Shown here: one piece after another, positions 1-8,034 of the stretch
Position numbering within the stretch: the first letter of the stretch is position 1
Layout: each line of letters opens with the position of its first letter
Origin: an uncultured Gammaproteobacteria bacterium
Lineage (GTDB): Bacteria; Pseudomonadota; Gammaproteobacteria; Immundisolibacterales; Immundisolibacteraceae
Assembly: GCA_913060775.1 (NCBI GenBank)
Contig: CAJXVN010000005.1
Coordinates: 1-35,455 of the forward strand
Reading direction: 5' to 3'
Length of the DNA: 35,455 nt
Notes under the pieces: model-generated
Databases searched by the model: none
What the model was told of the DNA's origin: nothing
Seen by the model: the letters and a program-made list of their open reading frames with translations, nothing else
Made by a program: the position numbers and the translations under genes

Positions 1-1191
1 ATCGCCCACGATTCGCAGATTCCCAAAACCGGTGATTTTGTCACCACCTACATGGGAGAGGACGGAGTCATTGGCGTCCGCGATAAAGGCGGTCAGGTAC
101 GGGTGTTTCTCAACTCCTGCCCCCATCGAGGCAACAAGGTTTGCTACGCAGACAGCGGTAATTCCAAAAATTTCACCTGCAACTATCACGGCTGGGCGTT
201 TGGCATGGATGGCTCCTTGCTAGGCATCCACAACGAGCACATTTACGAAGGCGATATCAACAAAGCCGACTGGGGCCTGCGGGAAGCACGAGTTTCAACC
301 TATAAGGGTCTGGTGTTTGCCAATTTCGATGTTGAAGCCCCGGAGCTAGACGACTGGCTGGGTGATTATCGCTGGTACCTGGACATGCTCCTCGATAACG
401 AAGAGGGCGGCATTGAATTTTTACCCGGCACGATTAAATCCTACGTCAACGCCAACTGGAAATTCGGCGTCGAAAATTTCATCGGCGACTCCCTCCACGC
501 AATGTGGACCCATGACTCCGGCGCCAAAGCAATGATGGGCGGGGAACCCTTCCCACCGGCGGACCAGACCGGCAGTTACCACGGCTCAGCCAACGGCCAC
601 GGTTGGGAGTTTGGCACGGATGGTATCTCCGATATCGCCATCCTCGGACAGCCGGAAGTTATTGAATACTACGAATCGATACGACCGAAAATGCGTGAAC
701 GACTCGGGGAGATGCGCGCCAAAATTTTCGGCTCGCTGGCCTCCGCCGCCATGTTTCCGAACATCTCGTTTCTGCCCGGTCTTGGGACCTTCCGGGTCTG
801 GCTACCACGCGGACCCCGCAAGATGGAACTGCGCATCTGGACCATCGTCAACAAAAACATGCCGGACCATATCAAGCAGCTGATTAACAAAGGCACCATG
901 CTCACCTTCAGCCCCGGCGGCACCCTGGAAATGGACGACGGCGAAAACTGGGAAGGCAATACCCAGACAAACAAGGGCGTTATCACCCGTCAGGGCAAAC
1001 TCCATTACGGCTGCGGCAACGCCAGCCGTATCGACCACCCGGAAATACCCGGCATTGTCCATCACGGCCAGTATAACGATGCTAACCAGCTGGCGTTTTA
1101 CCAGCGCTGGGCCGACCTGATGAACGCCGACAGCTGGGAGGATGTTCCCCAGCGCCACGAACCTCGTTTCGCCGGCAAACCGACTCGCTAG
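1..1191 (+). CDS. Rieske ring-hydroxylating dioxygenase, alpha subunit (5' truncated)
   Basis: Large catalytic subunit of a Rieske non-haem iron oxygenase, which would dihydroxylate or monohydroxylate an aromatic ring in the cytoplasm using electrons from a ferredoxin. The frame is open from base 1, so the gene begins outside the window; 396 residues remain. In fragment numbering the Rieske ligands are C40, H42, C60 and H63 (CPHRG, CNYHGW). The catalytic-domain motif ENFIGDSLHAMWTH gives bridging D163 and iron ligands H166 and H171, and LEMDDGEN near the C-terminus carries the third, Asp ligand. Compared with naphthalene dioxygenase, about 40 N-terminal residues are missing. The layout and the C-terminal MDDGEN motif place it with the naphthalene/PAH dioxygenase group, close to the second alpha subunit at 3037. 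The beta subunit follows after 12 bases. Family is certain; substrate is unknown. Confidence 0.93.
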   Translation: MAHDSQIPKTGDFVTTYMGEDGVIGVRDKGGQVRVFLNSCPHRGNKVCYADSGNSKNFTCNYHGWAFGMDGSLLGIHNEHIYEGDINKADWGLREARVSTYKGLVFANFDVEAPELDDWLGDYRWYLDMLLDNEEGGIEFLPGTIKSYVNANWKFGVENFIGDSLHAMWTHDSGAKAMMGGEPFPPADQTGSYHGSANGHGWEFGTDGISDIAILGQPEVIEYYESIRPKMRERLGEMRAKIFGSLASAAMFPNISFLPGLGTFRVWLPRGPRKMELRIWTIVNKNMPDHIKQLINKGTMLTFSPGGTLEMDDGENWEGNTQTNKGVITRQGKLHYGCGNASRIDHPEIPGIVHHGQYNDANQLAFYQRWADLMNADSWEDVPQRHEPRFAGKPTR

Positions 1192-1203
1192 GGAGAATCA
1201 ACC

Positions 1204-1752
1204 ATGGGCGCCACCGCACAAAAAATCACCAAAAAACCCAATCCAGCCAAACCGAGTCTGGAACTCATCAACGACGTTCAACAGTTCCTCTACCGCGAAG
1301 CCCGACTGCAGGATGCTCAGGCCTACCGAGACTGGCTAACCATGCTTACCGACGATATCCACTACTGGATGCCGACCCGGGAACAACGCTACCGGTCCAA
1401 CCCTATGGAGCCGGACATTACCCACGCGGCCCATTACAACGACAACTACGCCGACCTGGAAACCCGTATCCGCCGCACCGAGACCGGCACCTGCTGGTCA
1501 GAGGACCCGGCGACCCGCAGCGCCCACGTCGTCACCAACATTGAAGTGGAACTCACCGATTCGCCGAATGAATATCGGGTTTATTCGCTAATCGCGGTCT
1601 ATCGCAACATGAACGAGGACGAGGAGCACACGCTCTACGGCCATCGCGAGGACATTCTGCGTAACGTCAATGGAGAATTAAAACTGGCCAGGCGAAAAAT
1701 CATTATCGACCAGAATATTTTCCTGAGTAAAAGCCTGAACGTTTACCTCTAA
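1204..1752 (+). CDS. Ring-hydroxylating dioxygenase, beta (small) subunit
   Basis: Small structural subunit of the alpha3beta3 dioxygenase formed with the alpha subunit just upstream. It has 182 residues, typical for the family, and the usual start of the fold (FLYREARLQDAQAYRDWLTML), the core DDIHYWMP and a C-terminal segment in which RRKIIIDQNIFLSKSLNVYL-type residues end in a hydrophobic strand. It has no cofactor motif, as expected. GGGAG lies 8 bases before the ATG, and the gap after the alpha gene is 12 bases, so the two are translated from one message. A Lys/Pro-rich tail of about 20 residues precedes the conserved fold. It stabilises the hexamer and is not expected to bind substrate alone. 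Confidence 0.93.
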   Translation: MGATAQKITKKPNPAKPSLELINDVQQFLYREARLQDAQAYRDWLTMLTDDIHYWMPTREQRYRSNPMEPDITHAAHYNDNYADLETRIRRTETGTCWSEDPATRSAHVVTNIEVELTDSPNEYRVYSLIAVYRNMNEDEEHTLYGHREDILRNVNGELKLARRKIIIDQNIFLSKSLNVYL

Positions 1753-1764
1753 ACTCTGACACAC

Positions 1765-1781
1765 GGGTGTTAATGACACCC
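1765..1781 (+). other. Small intercistronic hairpin
   Basis: GGGTGT and ACACCC form a perfect 6-bp stem around a TAATG loop, in the 45-base gap between the first beta subunit and the XylM/AlkB-like gene. There is no T-run after it, so it is not a typical terminator. It could tune mRNA stability between the soluble oxygenase genes and the membrane protein gene. It is short enough to be chance. Confidence 0.3.
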
Positions 1782-1797
1782 CTGTAGGACCACCAAA

Positions 1798-2913
1798 ATG
1801 ATGGATTACTTACGTTATTACCTCTGTTCGCTTACCGTCATAGTAGCCATCATTGGCTTCATGCTCGGTGGACAGTGGATGTGGCTGGGCCTGGGAACCT
1901 TTCCCGTGCTGATGGCACTTGACCTCTTACTAGGTAAAGATTTTGCACCGCGCAAGATCAACCACCCGCTGATCGCGGACATACCGCTTTACCTGCATGT
2001 CGCGTTAATGGTCGCGCTCTATGCCACCTTTGCGTGGCGTGTAGACCAGGGTATCGGCACCAGCGGTGGTAATGCTGCGCTCGCACTGACCGGCGCATTT
2101 TTTACAATGTTGTGGCTGAACATGGTGCCAACGGTACCCGTGGTCCACGAACTGATGCACCGTCATGGACAAATTCCGCGTTTTTTTGCCAAGTTCGGCT
2201 CAGCATTTTTTGCCGACATGAACCGCGACGTTGCTCATTTAATGACCCATCACATTCACTTTGACACCCTCAAGGACAGCGACACCGGGGTTCGTGGTGA
2301 AAATGTTTACCGGTTCATGTGGCGAGCCACCAAAGGCAGTTATCTTGATGCATGGGAAACCGAGAATCGGCGCCTGGCCGCCCGCGGCAAAAGTGCCTGG
2401 TCATTGCAGAGCATGATTCTCTGGGCGGCACTCACCGTGGCATTGATATTCCTCGCCATCACACTCTATGCCGGGATTACCGCCGGACTGGTGGCATTGG
2501 CATCCATCATAGCCTCCAAATTCATGCTCGAAGCACTGAATTTTCTCCAGCATTACGGCCTGGTTCGCCCCGAAGGCGTGCCCATGGGCAAACAGCACAC
2601 CTGGAATCACCTTTCTACCGTCTCCAGAATTATTGGCTACGAAATCACTACCCACATTGATCACCACAAAAACGGTGACCTGCGCTTTGATCAGCTAATA
2701 CCCCACCGAGACGCGCCGCAAATGCCCAGTGTTTTTCTCTGCGCGGTCATGGTGTTATTTCCACCAATCTGGAACCGTTATGCGCAACAACGGCTTCAGG
2801 AATGGGATGAAACCTTTGCATCCCCAGAAGAGCGTGAACTTGCCCGAGCCGCTAATCGCCGAGCCGGCTGGCCTGACTGGCTCGCAGAGTCTACCGAGTC
2901 GGTAGCTGCGTAA
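1798..2913 (+). CDS. Membrane di-iron hydroxylase, XylM/AlkB family
   Basis: Integral membrane non-haem di-iron monooxygenase, expected to hydroxylate an alkyl carbon such as the methyl group of an alkyl-aromatic (XylM, p-cymene monooxygenase) or an alkane (AlkB). The histidine boxes are HELMH at residues 117-121, HLMTHH at 147-152, LQHYGL with H252, and THIDHH at 286-290. Hydrophobic helices occupy roughly residues 8-45, 60-80, 93-115 and 203-245. At 371 residues it matches XylM and is shorter than AlkB (about 400). HELMHR in place of the HELGHK of AlkB favours the XylM side. It sits between two soluble Rieske alpha/beta pairs with AGGA before the ATG, so all five genes are probably one operon. 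No XylA-type reductase is nearby; a rubredoxin gene lies 3.7 kb away on the opposite strand. Confidence 0.85.
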   Translation: MMDYLRYYLCSLTVIVAIIGFMLGGQWMWLGLGTFPVLMALDLLLGKDFAPRKINHPLIADIPLYLHVALMVALYATFAWRVDQGIGTSGGNAALALTGAFFTMLWLNMVPTVPVVHELMHRHGQIPRFFAKFGSAFFADMNRDVAHLMTHHIHFDTLKDSDTGVRGENVYRFMWRATKGSYLDAWETENRRLAARGKSAWSLQSMILWAALTVALIFLAITLYAGITAGLVALASIIASKFMLEALNFLQHYGLVRPEGVPMGKQHTWNHLSTVSRIIGYEITTHIDHHKNGDLRFDQLIPHRDAPQMPSVFLCAVMVLFPPIWNRYAQQRLQEWDETFASPEERELARAANRRAGWPDWLAESTESVAA

Positions 2914-3036
2914 AATCCACGAAGCCCGGCGCGACAGAGTTCTCTAAATACTACTTTCGCGACAGGCCATGCGGGCTTTGCTACCAGCACCCAGCGATGT
3001 AACAATGCGGGTTGATCAAAGCTAAAGGAAAATCCG

Positions 3037-4371
3037 ATGAAACCAGTTGACGAACTAGTCCTTGAGGACGGCGCTTACCAGCACCGCACCATGTTCTGGA
3101 ACGAAGATATTTACGAAGCAGAACTGGAACATATTTTCTCCCGCGCCTGGCTGTTTTTAACGCACGAGTCACTAATCCCGGAAGCTGGCGATTACAACAC
3201 CACCCGCATGGGTGAAGATAAAGTCATCGTCATCCGCCAGCAGGACGGTTCGATCAGAGCATTCATCAACTCCTGTCGCCATCGTGGTAACACGGTTTGC
3301 CATGCCGATGCTGGCAACACCCGTCAGTTCACCTGCAGTTATCACGGCTGGTCTTATGGCAGCAACGGCGAATTGATTGGCGTGCCGCTAGAACAAGACG
3401 CTTATTTCAACCAGATCGACAAATCAAAATTTGGCCTTCAGGAAATTGCCCAGGTGGCATCTTACAAAGGCATGGTTTTTGGTACCTTCGACGCAAGCGC
3501 GCCCGACCTGGAGACTTACCTGGGTGATATGCGCTGGTATATGGACTCATTTCTGGATGTGCCGGGCGGTATCGAGCTGATCGGCCCGCCGATGAAGTCG
3601 ATTCTAAACTGCAACTGGAAGACCCCGGCGGAGAACTTTGGCGGAGACGATTACCATTTTGGCTGGACCCATGCGGCCGGAGTAGCGGTAATGGGTGGCC
3701 CACTGGAAATGCTTGCCGGAAATACCGGGGTACCCAATGAAGTTGGTTTTCAGGTCGGCTCCAGTTATGGCCACATTTTTGGCTTTATTGAGGGTGGCGC
3801 GGCAGCGCTACAGCCGTTCCCTGAATGGCGGGAAATGTACGATAACTGGCTCAACAGCCGCCTTCCAGGTCAGGAAGAAAAATTTGGGCCTCTGCAGGCA
3901 CGGTTTTATAAGGGCCACTGGAACGCAAACATTTTCCCTAACTGCAGTTTTTTATACGGCACCAACACTTTCAAGGTATGGCAACCCAGAGGCCCTCGGG
4001 CAATCGAGGTCTATACCTGGACGCTAGTAGAAAAAGAGATGCCGGCCGAGCTCAAGCAGATGATGCACCGCAGTAACGCGGCCACCTTTGGCACCGCCGG
4101 CATGCTGGAAAGCGACGACGGCGAAAACTTTGAGGAGTGCACCCAAACCAATCGCGGGTTTAATACGCGTCAGGGATATTGTCATGCAGGCATGGGGCAG
4201 CAGAATGAGGGGCCCCACCCCGATATGCCCGGCGTCATCAGCGATAACCTCATGGCCGAAACCGGCCTGCGTAATTTTTATCGAACCTGGGCGCGCATGG
4301 TCAACGGTGACGACTGGACCCAGATAGGGGCACCGGCCACCGCGCCGCTAAAAAAATTGAGGGCGGTTTGA
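3037..4371 (+). CDS. Naphthalene-dioxygenase-like alpha subunit
   Basis: Catalytic subunit of a Rieske dioxygenase, 444 residues, full length. It can be aligned by eye along most of its length with naphthalene dioxygenase NahAc: WLFLTHESLIP, the DGSIRAF stretch, CSYHGW, GSNGEL, and AENFGGDDYHFGWTHA all have direct counterparts. Rieske ligands are C80, H82, C100 and H103. D204 bridges to the iron held by H207, H212 and D361 (LESDDGEN). AAAGGAA precedes the ATG. The beta gene overlaps it by one base (TGATG), which points to coupled translation. The product is expected to act on a bicyclic or other large aromatic, but substrate specificity cannot be read from these residues. No ferredoxin or reductase gene is adjacent. 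Confidence 0.94.
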   Translation: MKPVDELVLEDGAYQHRTMFWNEDIYEAELEHIFSRAWLFLTHESLIPEAGDYNTTRMGEDKVIVIRQQDGSIRAFINSCRHRGNTVCHADAGNTRQFTCSYHGWSYGSNGELIGVPLEQDAYFNQIDKSKFGLQEIAQVASYKGMVFGTFDASAPDLETYLGDMRWYMDSFLDVPGGIELIGPPMKSILNCNWKTPAENFGGDDYHFGWTHAAGVAVMGGPLEMLAGNTGVPNEVGFQVGSSYGHIFGFIEGGAAALQPFPEWREMYDNWLNSRLPGQEEKFGPLQARFYKGHWNANIFPNCSFLYGTNTFKVWQPRGPRAIEVYTWTLVEKEMPAELKQMMHRSNAATFGTAGMLESDDGENFEECTQTNRGFNTRQGYCHAGMGQQNEGPHPDMPGVISDNLMAETGLRNFYRTWARMVNGDDWTQIGAPATAPLKKLRAV

Positions 4372-4925
4372 TGGCCGATCAAACCCAACCATCAACCGGT
4401 TCGACTCAGGCTGGTCAACCCGTCGATCAGCAAACCCATTTTGAAATTGAACGATTTATGGTCCGCGAGGCACGCCTGCTTGACCAGGATCGTCTGCACG
4501 AATGGCTTGAACTGTTGGCGCCAGACATTCGCTATCAGCTGCCGGTACAGGAAGTTCGCTACCGCAAGGACACCCAGCCGATTGGTTCCGCCACTGGCAC
4601 CTACATCTTCGATGATGATTACAAACTGCTGGAGATGCGCGTCAACCGCATGGACACAAACCTGGTCTGGTTTGAAGATCCCAAAACCAGTAGCCGACGA
4701 CTGATTACCAACATCGATGCCGAATGGAGTGAACAGGCGGGCGAAATCGACGCCTATTCCACCTTTTTAACTTACCGTAATCGGCGCCAAAGCGACGAAA
4801 CCTGGCTAGTAGGCGCTCGTGAAGACCGGCTACGTAAGACCGATCAGGGCTGGCGGCTAGTTAACCGGGTGATACTGCTGGATCAACGGGTCGTTCAGGA
4901 CAAAAATCTTCACCTGTTCCTGTAA
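4371..4925 (+). CDS. Ring-hydroxylating dioxygenase, beta subunit (second pair)
   Basis: Small subunit partner of the naphthalene-dioxygenase-like alpha subunit. It has 184 residues, with the family pattern FMVREARLLDQDRLHEWLELL, then DIRYQLPVQEVRYR, and a C-terminal hydrophobic stretch ending in HLFL. I chose the ATG at 4371, whose A is the last base of the alpha stop codon; GAGG lies 8 bases upstream. The first 20 or so residues are a Gln/Thr/Ser-rich tail. Only 10 bases separate its stop codon from that of the convergent yaaA, and no strong terminator is visible there. Confidence 0.93.
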   Translation: MADQTQPSTGSTQAGQPVDQQTHFEIERFMVREARLLDQDRLHEWLELLAPDIRYQLPVQEVRYRKDTQPIGSATGTYIFDDDYKLLEMRVNRMDTNLVWFEDPKTSSRRLITNIDAEWSEQAGEIDAYSTFLTYRNRRQSDETWLVGAREDRLRKTDQGWRLVNRVILLDQRVVQDKNLHLFL

Positions 4926-4935
4926 TCCAGAAAAC

Positions 4936-5709
4936 TCAGCTTTCTGCGCTATCCCGGCTAAACACCCAGTCGTTGCCCTGGGATTGTTCAGCATCAAAAC
5001 GATAGCCCTGCCAGTCAAACTGCTTTAATTGTTCGGGGTGCTGCAACCGGTTTTCGATCACAAACCGGGCCATGGCACCGCGCGCCCGTTTAGCAAAGAA
5101 ACTGATGATTTTGTATTTGCCGTTTTTCAGGTCCTTGAATTGCGGGGTAATAATCTCCCCTACGACCTGACTGGCTTTCACCGCCCTGAAATACTCGTTT
5201 GAGGCCAGATTGACCAACACTTTTTCTGTTTTAAGTAACCGATTCAACTCGTCAGTGAGCTGGTTACCCCAGAATTCGTAGAGATTCCTGCCTTCACTGT
5301 TTTCAAACCGGGTGCCCATCTCCAGCCGGTAAGGCTGAATTAAATCGAGGGGTTTTAGCAGGCCATACAGCCCCGACAGAATACGTAGATGCTGCTGGGA
5401 GAATTGTAGATCCTCCTCGGTGAACGAGGTCGCATCCAGGCCCTGATAAACGTCACCGGTAAAAGCCAGTAACGCCTGCTTGCTGTTATCAACAGTAAAC
5501 CTGGGTTCCCAGCTCTGGTACCGCTGATAGTTCAGATCAGCCAGTTTCTCGCTAATCGACATTAACCCCGCAATCTCACCACTACCGAGTTTACGCAACT
5601 GCGCTATCAACGCAGTCGACTGATCAACAAAATCAGGCTGAGATGCGGGCAGGTGCTCGGCAGGGGTTTCAAAATCAAGGCTTTTAGCAGGAGAAAGAAC
5701 AATAATCAT
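4936..5709 (-). CDS. yaaA: Peroxide-stress protein YaaA (DUF328/UPF0246)
   Basis: Cytoplasmic protein of 257 residues that matches the YaaA family from end to end: MIIVLSPAKSLDFETP at the start, FTGDVYQGL, LSGLYGLLKPLDLIQPYRLEMGT in the middle and KIISFFAKRARG near the end. In E. coli, YaaA lowers free iron during hydrogen peroxide stress and binds DNA; the biochemical activity is not well defined. The ATG has no good Shine-Dalgarno sequence. It is convergent with the oxygenase operon and is probably core genome next to the catabolic genes. Confidence 0.93.
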   Translation of the reverse strand: MIIVLSPAKSLDFETPAEHLPASQPDFVDQSTALIAQLRKLGSGEIAGLMSISEKLADLNYQRYQSWEPRFTVDNSKQALLAFTGDVYQGLDATSFTEEDLQFSQQHLRILSGLYGLLKPLDLIQPYRLEMGTRFENSEGRNLYEFWGNQLTDELNRLLKTEKVLVNLASNEYFRAVKASQVVGEIITPQFKDLKNGKYKIISFFAKRARGAMARFVIENRLQHPEQLKQFDWQGYRFDAEQSQGNDWVFSRDSAES

Positions 5710-5802
5710 GGGAGGTTACCGCCCAGGCAAGGTGATGGACTGAAGAATACCGCTATCGACAATGACAAATTGTGAACGGGTATTCGGTGTCAATATACCA
5801 AT

Positions 5803-6258
5803 TCACAGCGGGTCACTTGAAGTGCCCCGGTCATCGAGGGCCCCCCAGTAGCGCTGCATTTCAAGAAAAAGCATCGATGCGGACCAGGTGATTAACACCA
5901 GGCCGGTCAGTGACTCCATCCCGGCCATAAAACGCAGGTGGCCAATCGGTTCAATATCGCCATAACCGACGGTGGAATAGGTAGTGAACGAAAAATAGAC
6001 ACAATCCCAGACGGATCCGACGATATTGCCCTGCAAAGATCCGAGCGCTCCATTCAGATTGATCAGGTAATAACCGATGCCGAACAGCCACACCGCCACC
6101 AGATGGGATAACAACGCGGCAAACACCCCGAGTAATACCCGATAGCGATAACGCACGCTTATCTGACGAAGCAGTCGGTAGGTACGATAAAGAAACTCGT
6201 AGTGGATGATCACCACAAGCGTCACCAGAAGGCTGTTGATCAGCAGCATTACGCCCAT
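5803..6258 (-). CDS. Two-helix potassium-channel-like protein (Ion_trans_2)
   Basis: Small inner-membrane protein of 151 residues. It has an N-terminal hydrophobic segment (about 4-22), a second (about 42-66), a pore loop with the K+ selectivity-filter motif TVGYGD near residue 117, and a final helix (about 128-150). The pattern is that of the Ion_trans_2 domain with an extra N-terminal helix and no cytoplasmic RCK domain. GAGGAT lies 6 bases before the ATG. It probably forms a tetrameric cation channel. No link to the surrounding catabolic genes is evident. Confidence 0.85.
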   Translation of the reverse strand: MGVMLLINSLLVTLVVIIHYEFLYRTYRLLRQISVRYRYRVLLGVFAALLSHLVAVWLFGIGYYLINLNGALGSLQGNIVGSVWDCVYFSFTTYSTVGYGDIEPIGHLRFMAGMESLTGLVLITWSASMLFLEMQRYWGALDDRGTSSDPL

Positions 6259-6486
6259 CGATGATCCTCTATCGAGATAACCTCCAGGGTCGGAATTTTC
6301 TACCGACCCGCCATTCAGGGCATTCTAGCGCAGACCACCAGACCCACATCCGAAAGAAACCGTTAGCCTTGTCATTCTCTAGCCGGTGGACGTCCTTAAA
6401 CTGGTTTTCTGCCGGGCGGAGATTCAGAACAACCTGTAATTGCTAACTCTTTAAAAAAACACCCTGACATGGGCCGCCAGTATTCG

Positions 6487-6660
6487 TTATCCCACCAGCT
6501 CAAAGTCTGTTTTAAAAGCACCACAACTTGGACAGATCCAGTCATCTGGAAGGTCCTCAAACCGGGTGCCGGGCGCCACGCCCTCTTCAGGCAGGCCCTG
6601 AGCCTCATCATAAATTTCACCGCAATAACGGCAGCGCCATTGACGAAAATCGTTGTTCAT
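6487..6660 (-). CDS. Rubredoxin (57 residues)
   Basis: A one-iron electron carrier that typically passes electrons from an NAD(P)H-rubredoxin reductase to AlkB-type membrane di-iron hydroxylases. The short frame reads [20 protein letters not shown] at its start and [12 protein letters not shown] near its end, giving the two CxxCG-type knuckles (C10, C13, C43, C46) that bind iron, with the usual acidic/hydrophobic middle ([11 protein letters not shown]). It is close to the family length (about 53-60). AAAGG directly abuts the ATG, and another AAAGG lies 12 bases further upstream. A T7 run follows a weak hairpin about 30 bases after the stop. It lies between the channel gene and a membrane di-iron desaturase; the XylM/AlkB-like protein at 1798 is another possible client. 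No rubredoxin reductase is in the window. Confidence 0.92.
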   Translation of the reverse strand: MNNDFRQWRCRYCGEIYDEAQGLPEEGVAPGTRFEDLPDDWICPSCGAFKTDFELVG

Positions 6661-6838
6661 CCTTTGGAAGTACCTTTATAAGATCTTGGGGTCTTGCGCT
6701 GAAACGGTCGCTTCAACGTCGTGGCTATTTGAACCCCTCCCGACCAGGCGACGGACGCTTCCGTCAGCCAGCAGGGTTGCCGACTGAGCAGGGAACATCG
6801 CCTGGACAACCGGCAAAAATCGAGGGGGTTACAGCCTG

Positions 6839-6873
6839 ATACCGGCGGGGGGGAGATGCCCGCCCGCCGGTAT
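6839..6873. terminator. GC-rich hairpin downstream of the desaturase gene
   Basis: ATACCGGCGGG (6839-6849) pairs perfectly with CCCGCCGGTAT (6863-6873), an 11-bp stem with a 13-base loop. It lies 26 bases beyond the desaturase stop codon, where a terminator is expected, but the T-run (TATTTTCGTT) follows it on the + strand rather than on the - strand. It may act in both directions or simply protect the transcript 3' end. Confidence 0.5.
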
Positions 6874-6898
6874 TTTCGTTCAGAGAATCACCAGGAGC

Positions 6899-7807
6899 TC
6901 AGTTTGAGGCAGGCTGTGCGTAAAAACCTTTATGCACCTCAACATTCTCTGGCTCCAGCGTAAACGCTGTTTGATAGCTAACGTCGTGCTTGTTTAGCTC
7001 GTCTTTTTTCAGATGCCAGACCCGGTGCATTTTGTAAAACGGCACCGTCGGATAGAGGTGATGAATCAGGTGGTAATTCTGGTAAACCATTACCGGCGTT
7101 AACAGCCACTCCCATCCCATCCGCATGGTGGTTGCGAGGTATTCATTGTCCTCGCACTTCACGATACCCGGCGCATGGGGCAGGATGACAAAAACAATGT
7201 CGATTAACAGCAGCCCGATGCGGGTTGGAATAAACCAGAGTACGAATACTTCCAGGCCGTAACCGTAATAGATCGCCGCCGACAGGATCACCAGCGCCGT
7301 CACTACGTAAGTAAGAAATACCCCCATAAACTTGGTGACAAACTCACCGCCGTAGCGAAAGTAGTAGTACATGTAGTAGCCGTCGAAAAAGGCCCAACGG
7401 AAGGGTGCCTGCCATCGCGGCGAGGTGGCGGTAAACCAGTCCGGATCGTTATCGGCGTTGGTAAAACGGTGATGCTGGATGTGCAGCCAGCGCAAAATAG
7501 GCATGGGCGCGTAGGGGAACAGAAACACCAGCCCGATGGTGCCAATGCCATCGTTAACCCACCTGTTGCTGGAAATAGCCCGGTGGGACGCGTCATGAAT
7601 AACGCTGAACATACCGTAACTGGCCAACCCGTTGATGATACAGGCGAGCCACATGGGCAATGACCCATCCAGGGCCGCGGACCAGGAACCAATGATAACC
7701 GCCATCATGGCGATACAAATCAGCGTCGTCGGCACCGCCAGGACGGGTGATTTTTTATAGCCATCCAGTATTACTTTTGTCTGTTTTCTTGTTGCTGCAG
7801 TCGTCAT
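6899..7807 (-). CDS. Membrane fatty-acid-desaturase-family di-iron oxygenase
   Basis: Integral membrane non-haem di-iron enzyme of 302 residues. The three histidine boxes are HDASH at residues 71-75, HIQHH at 109-113 and HLIHH at 246-250, with hydrophobic spans around 22-40, 50-70, 88-105 and two in 145-195. The family includes fatty acid desaturases, carotene hydroxylases and related hydroxylases; which reaction occurs here is not determined. I chose the ATG at 7807 because AAGGG lies 9 bases upstream; a TTG three codons earlier is also open. The rubredoxin gene immediately downstream is a plausible electron donor. Its 5' region carries a TTAAC-type palindrome shared with the divergent Rieske genes (see 7956). 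Confidence 0.85.
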   Translation of the reverse strand: MTTAATRKQTKVILDGYKKSPVLAVPTTLICIAMMAVIIGSWSAALDGSLPMWLACIINGLASYGMFSVIHDASHRAISSNRWVNDGIGTIGLVFLFPYAPMPILRWLHIQHHRFTNADNDPDWFTATSPRWQAPFRWAFFDGYYMYYYFRYGGEFVTKFMGVFLTYVVTALVILSAAIYYGYGLEVFVLWFIPTRIGLLLIDIVFVILPHAPGIVKCEDNEYLATTMRMGWEWLLTPVMVYQNYHLIHHLYPTVPFYKMHRVWHLKKDELNKHDVSYQTAFTLEPENVEVHKGFYAQPASN

Positions 7808-7819
7808 CTCACTCAACCC

Positions 7820-7830
7820 TTAACGGTTAA
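7820..7830. promoter_or_regulatory. Short palindrome TTAACGGTTAA next to the desaturase start
   Basis: TTAAC and GTTAA half-sites separated by one base sit 13-23 bases before the desaturase ATG, overlapping the ribosome binding region. The half-sites are those of the longer 14-base palindromes found at 7956, 12762 and 12979, but the spacing differs (1 instead of 4 bases), so it may not bind the same protein. Confidence 0.25.
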
Positions 7831-7955
7831 TAGTCTGAATTCAAATTACGCGTCGTAAGTCGACTCCATTCGCTAAAAAATTAACGCACCAGATCACCCA
7901 GAAAATTGGCAATTACCGGCGCGAAAACCGCGCTGTTACGGTAGATTATCGCAGC

Positions 7956-7969
7956 TTAACGACCGTTAA
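7956..7969. promoter_or_regulatory. Candidate operator TTAACG-AC-CGTTAA
   Basis: A perfect 6-2-6 inverted repeat in the 227-base gap upstream of the desaturase gene and beyond the end of the DNA glycosylase gene, about 150 bases before the desaturase ATG. The outer bases AG and CT extend the symmetry with one mismatched pair. It belongs to the same motif class, TTAACR-NN-YGTTAA, as 12762-12775 and 12979-12992. The form is that of a site for a dimeric repressor such as a MarR- or TetR-family protein, but no regulator gene is present to tie it to. Confidence 0.5.
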
Positions 7970-8034
7970 TCTAGTGGCGTTTTTGCATCGGATCCGACCC
8001 AGGTCAATCAGGCCGCTAAAACTCTCTTCAGGCA

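Noticed and set aside
4928-4946. CAGAAA/TTTCTG hairpin between the second beta gene and yaaA
   Set aside because: A weak AT-rich 6-bp stem overlapping the yaaA 3' end; not convincing as a terminator.
6396-6839. Several frames of 60-103 codons around the rubredoxin gene on both strands
   Set aside because: None has family motifs; the rubredoxin frame with two CxxC pairs explains the coding signal.
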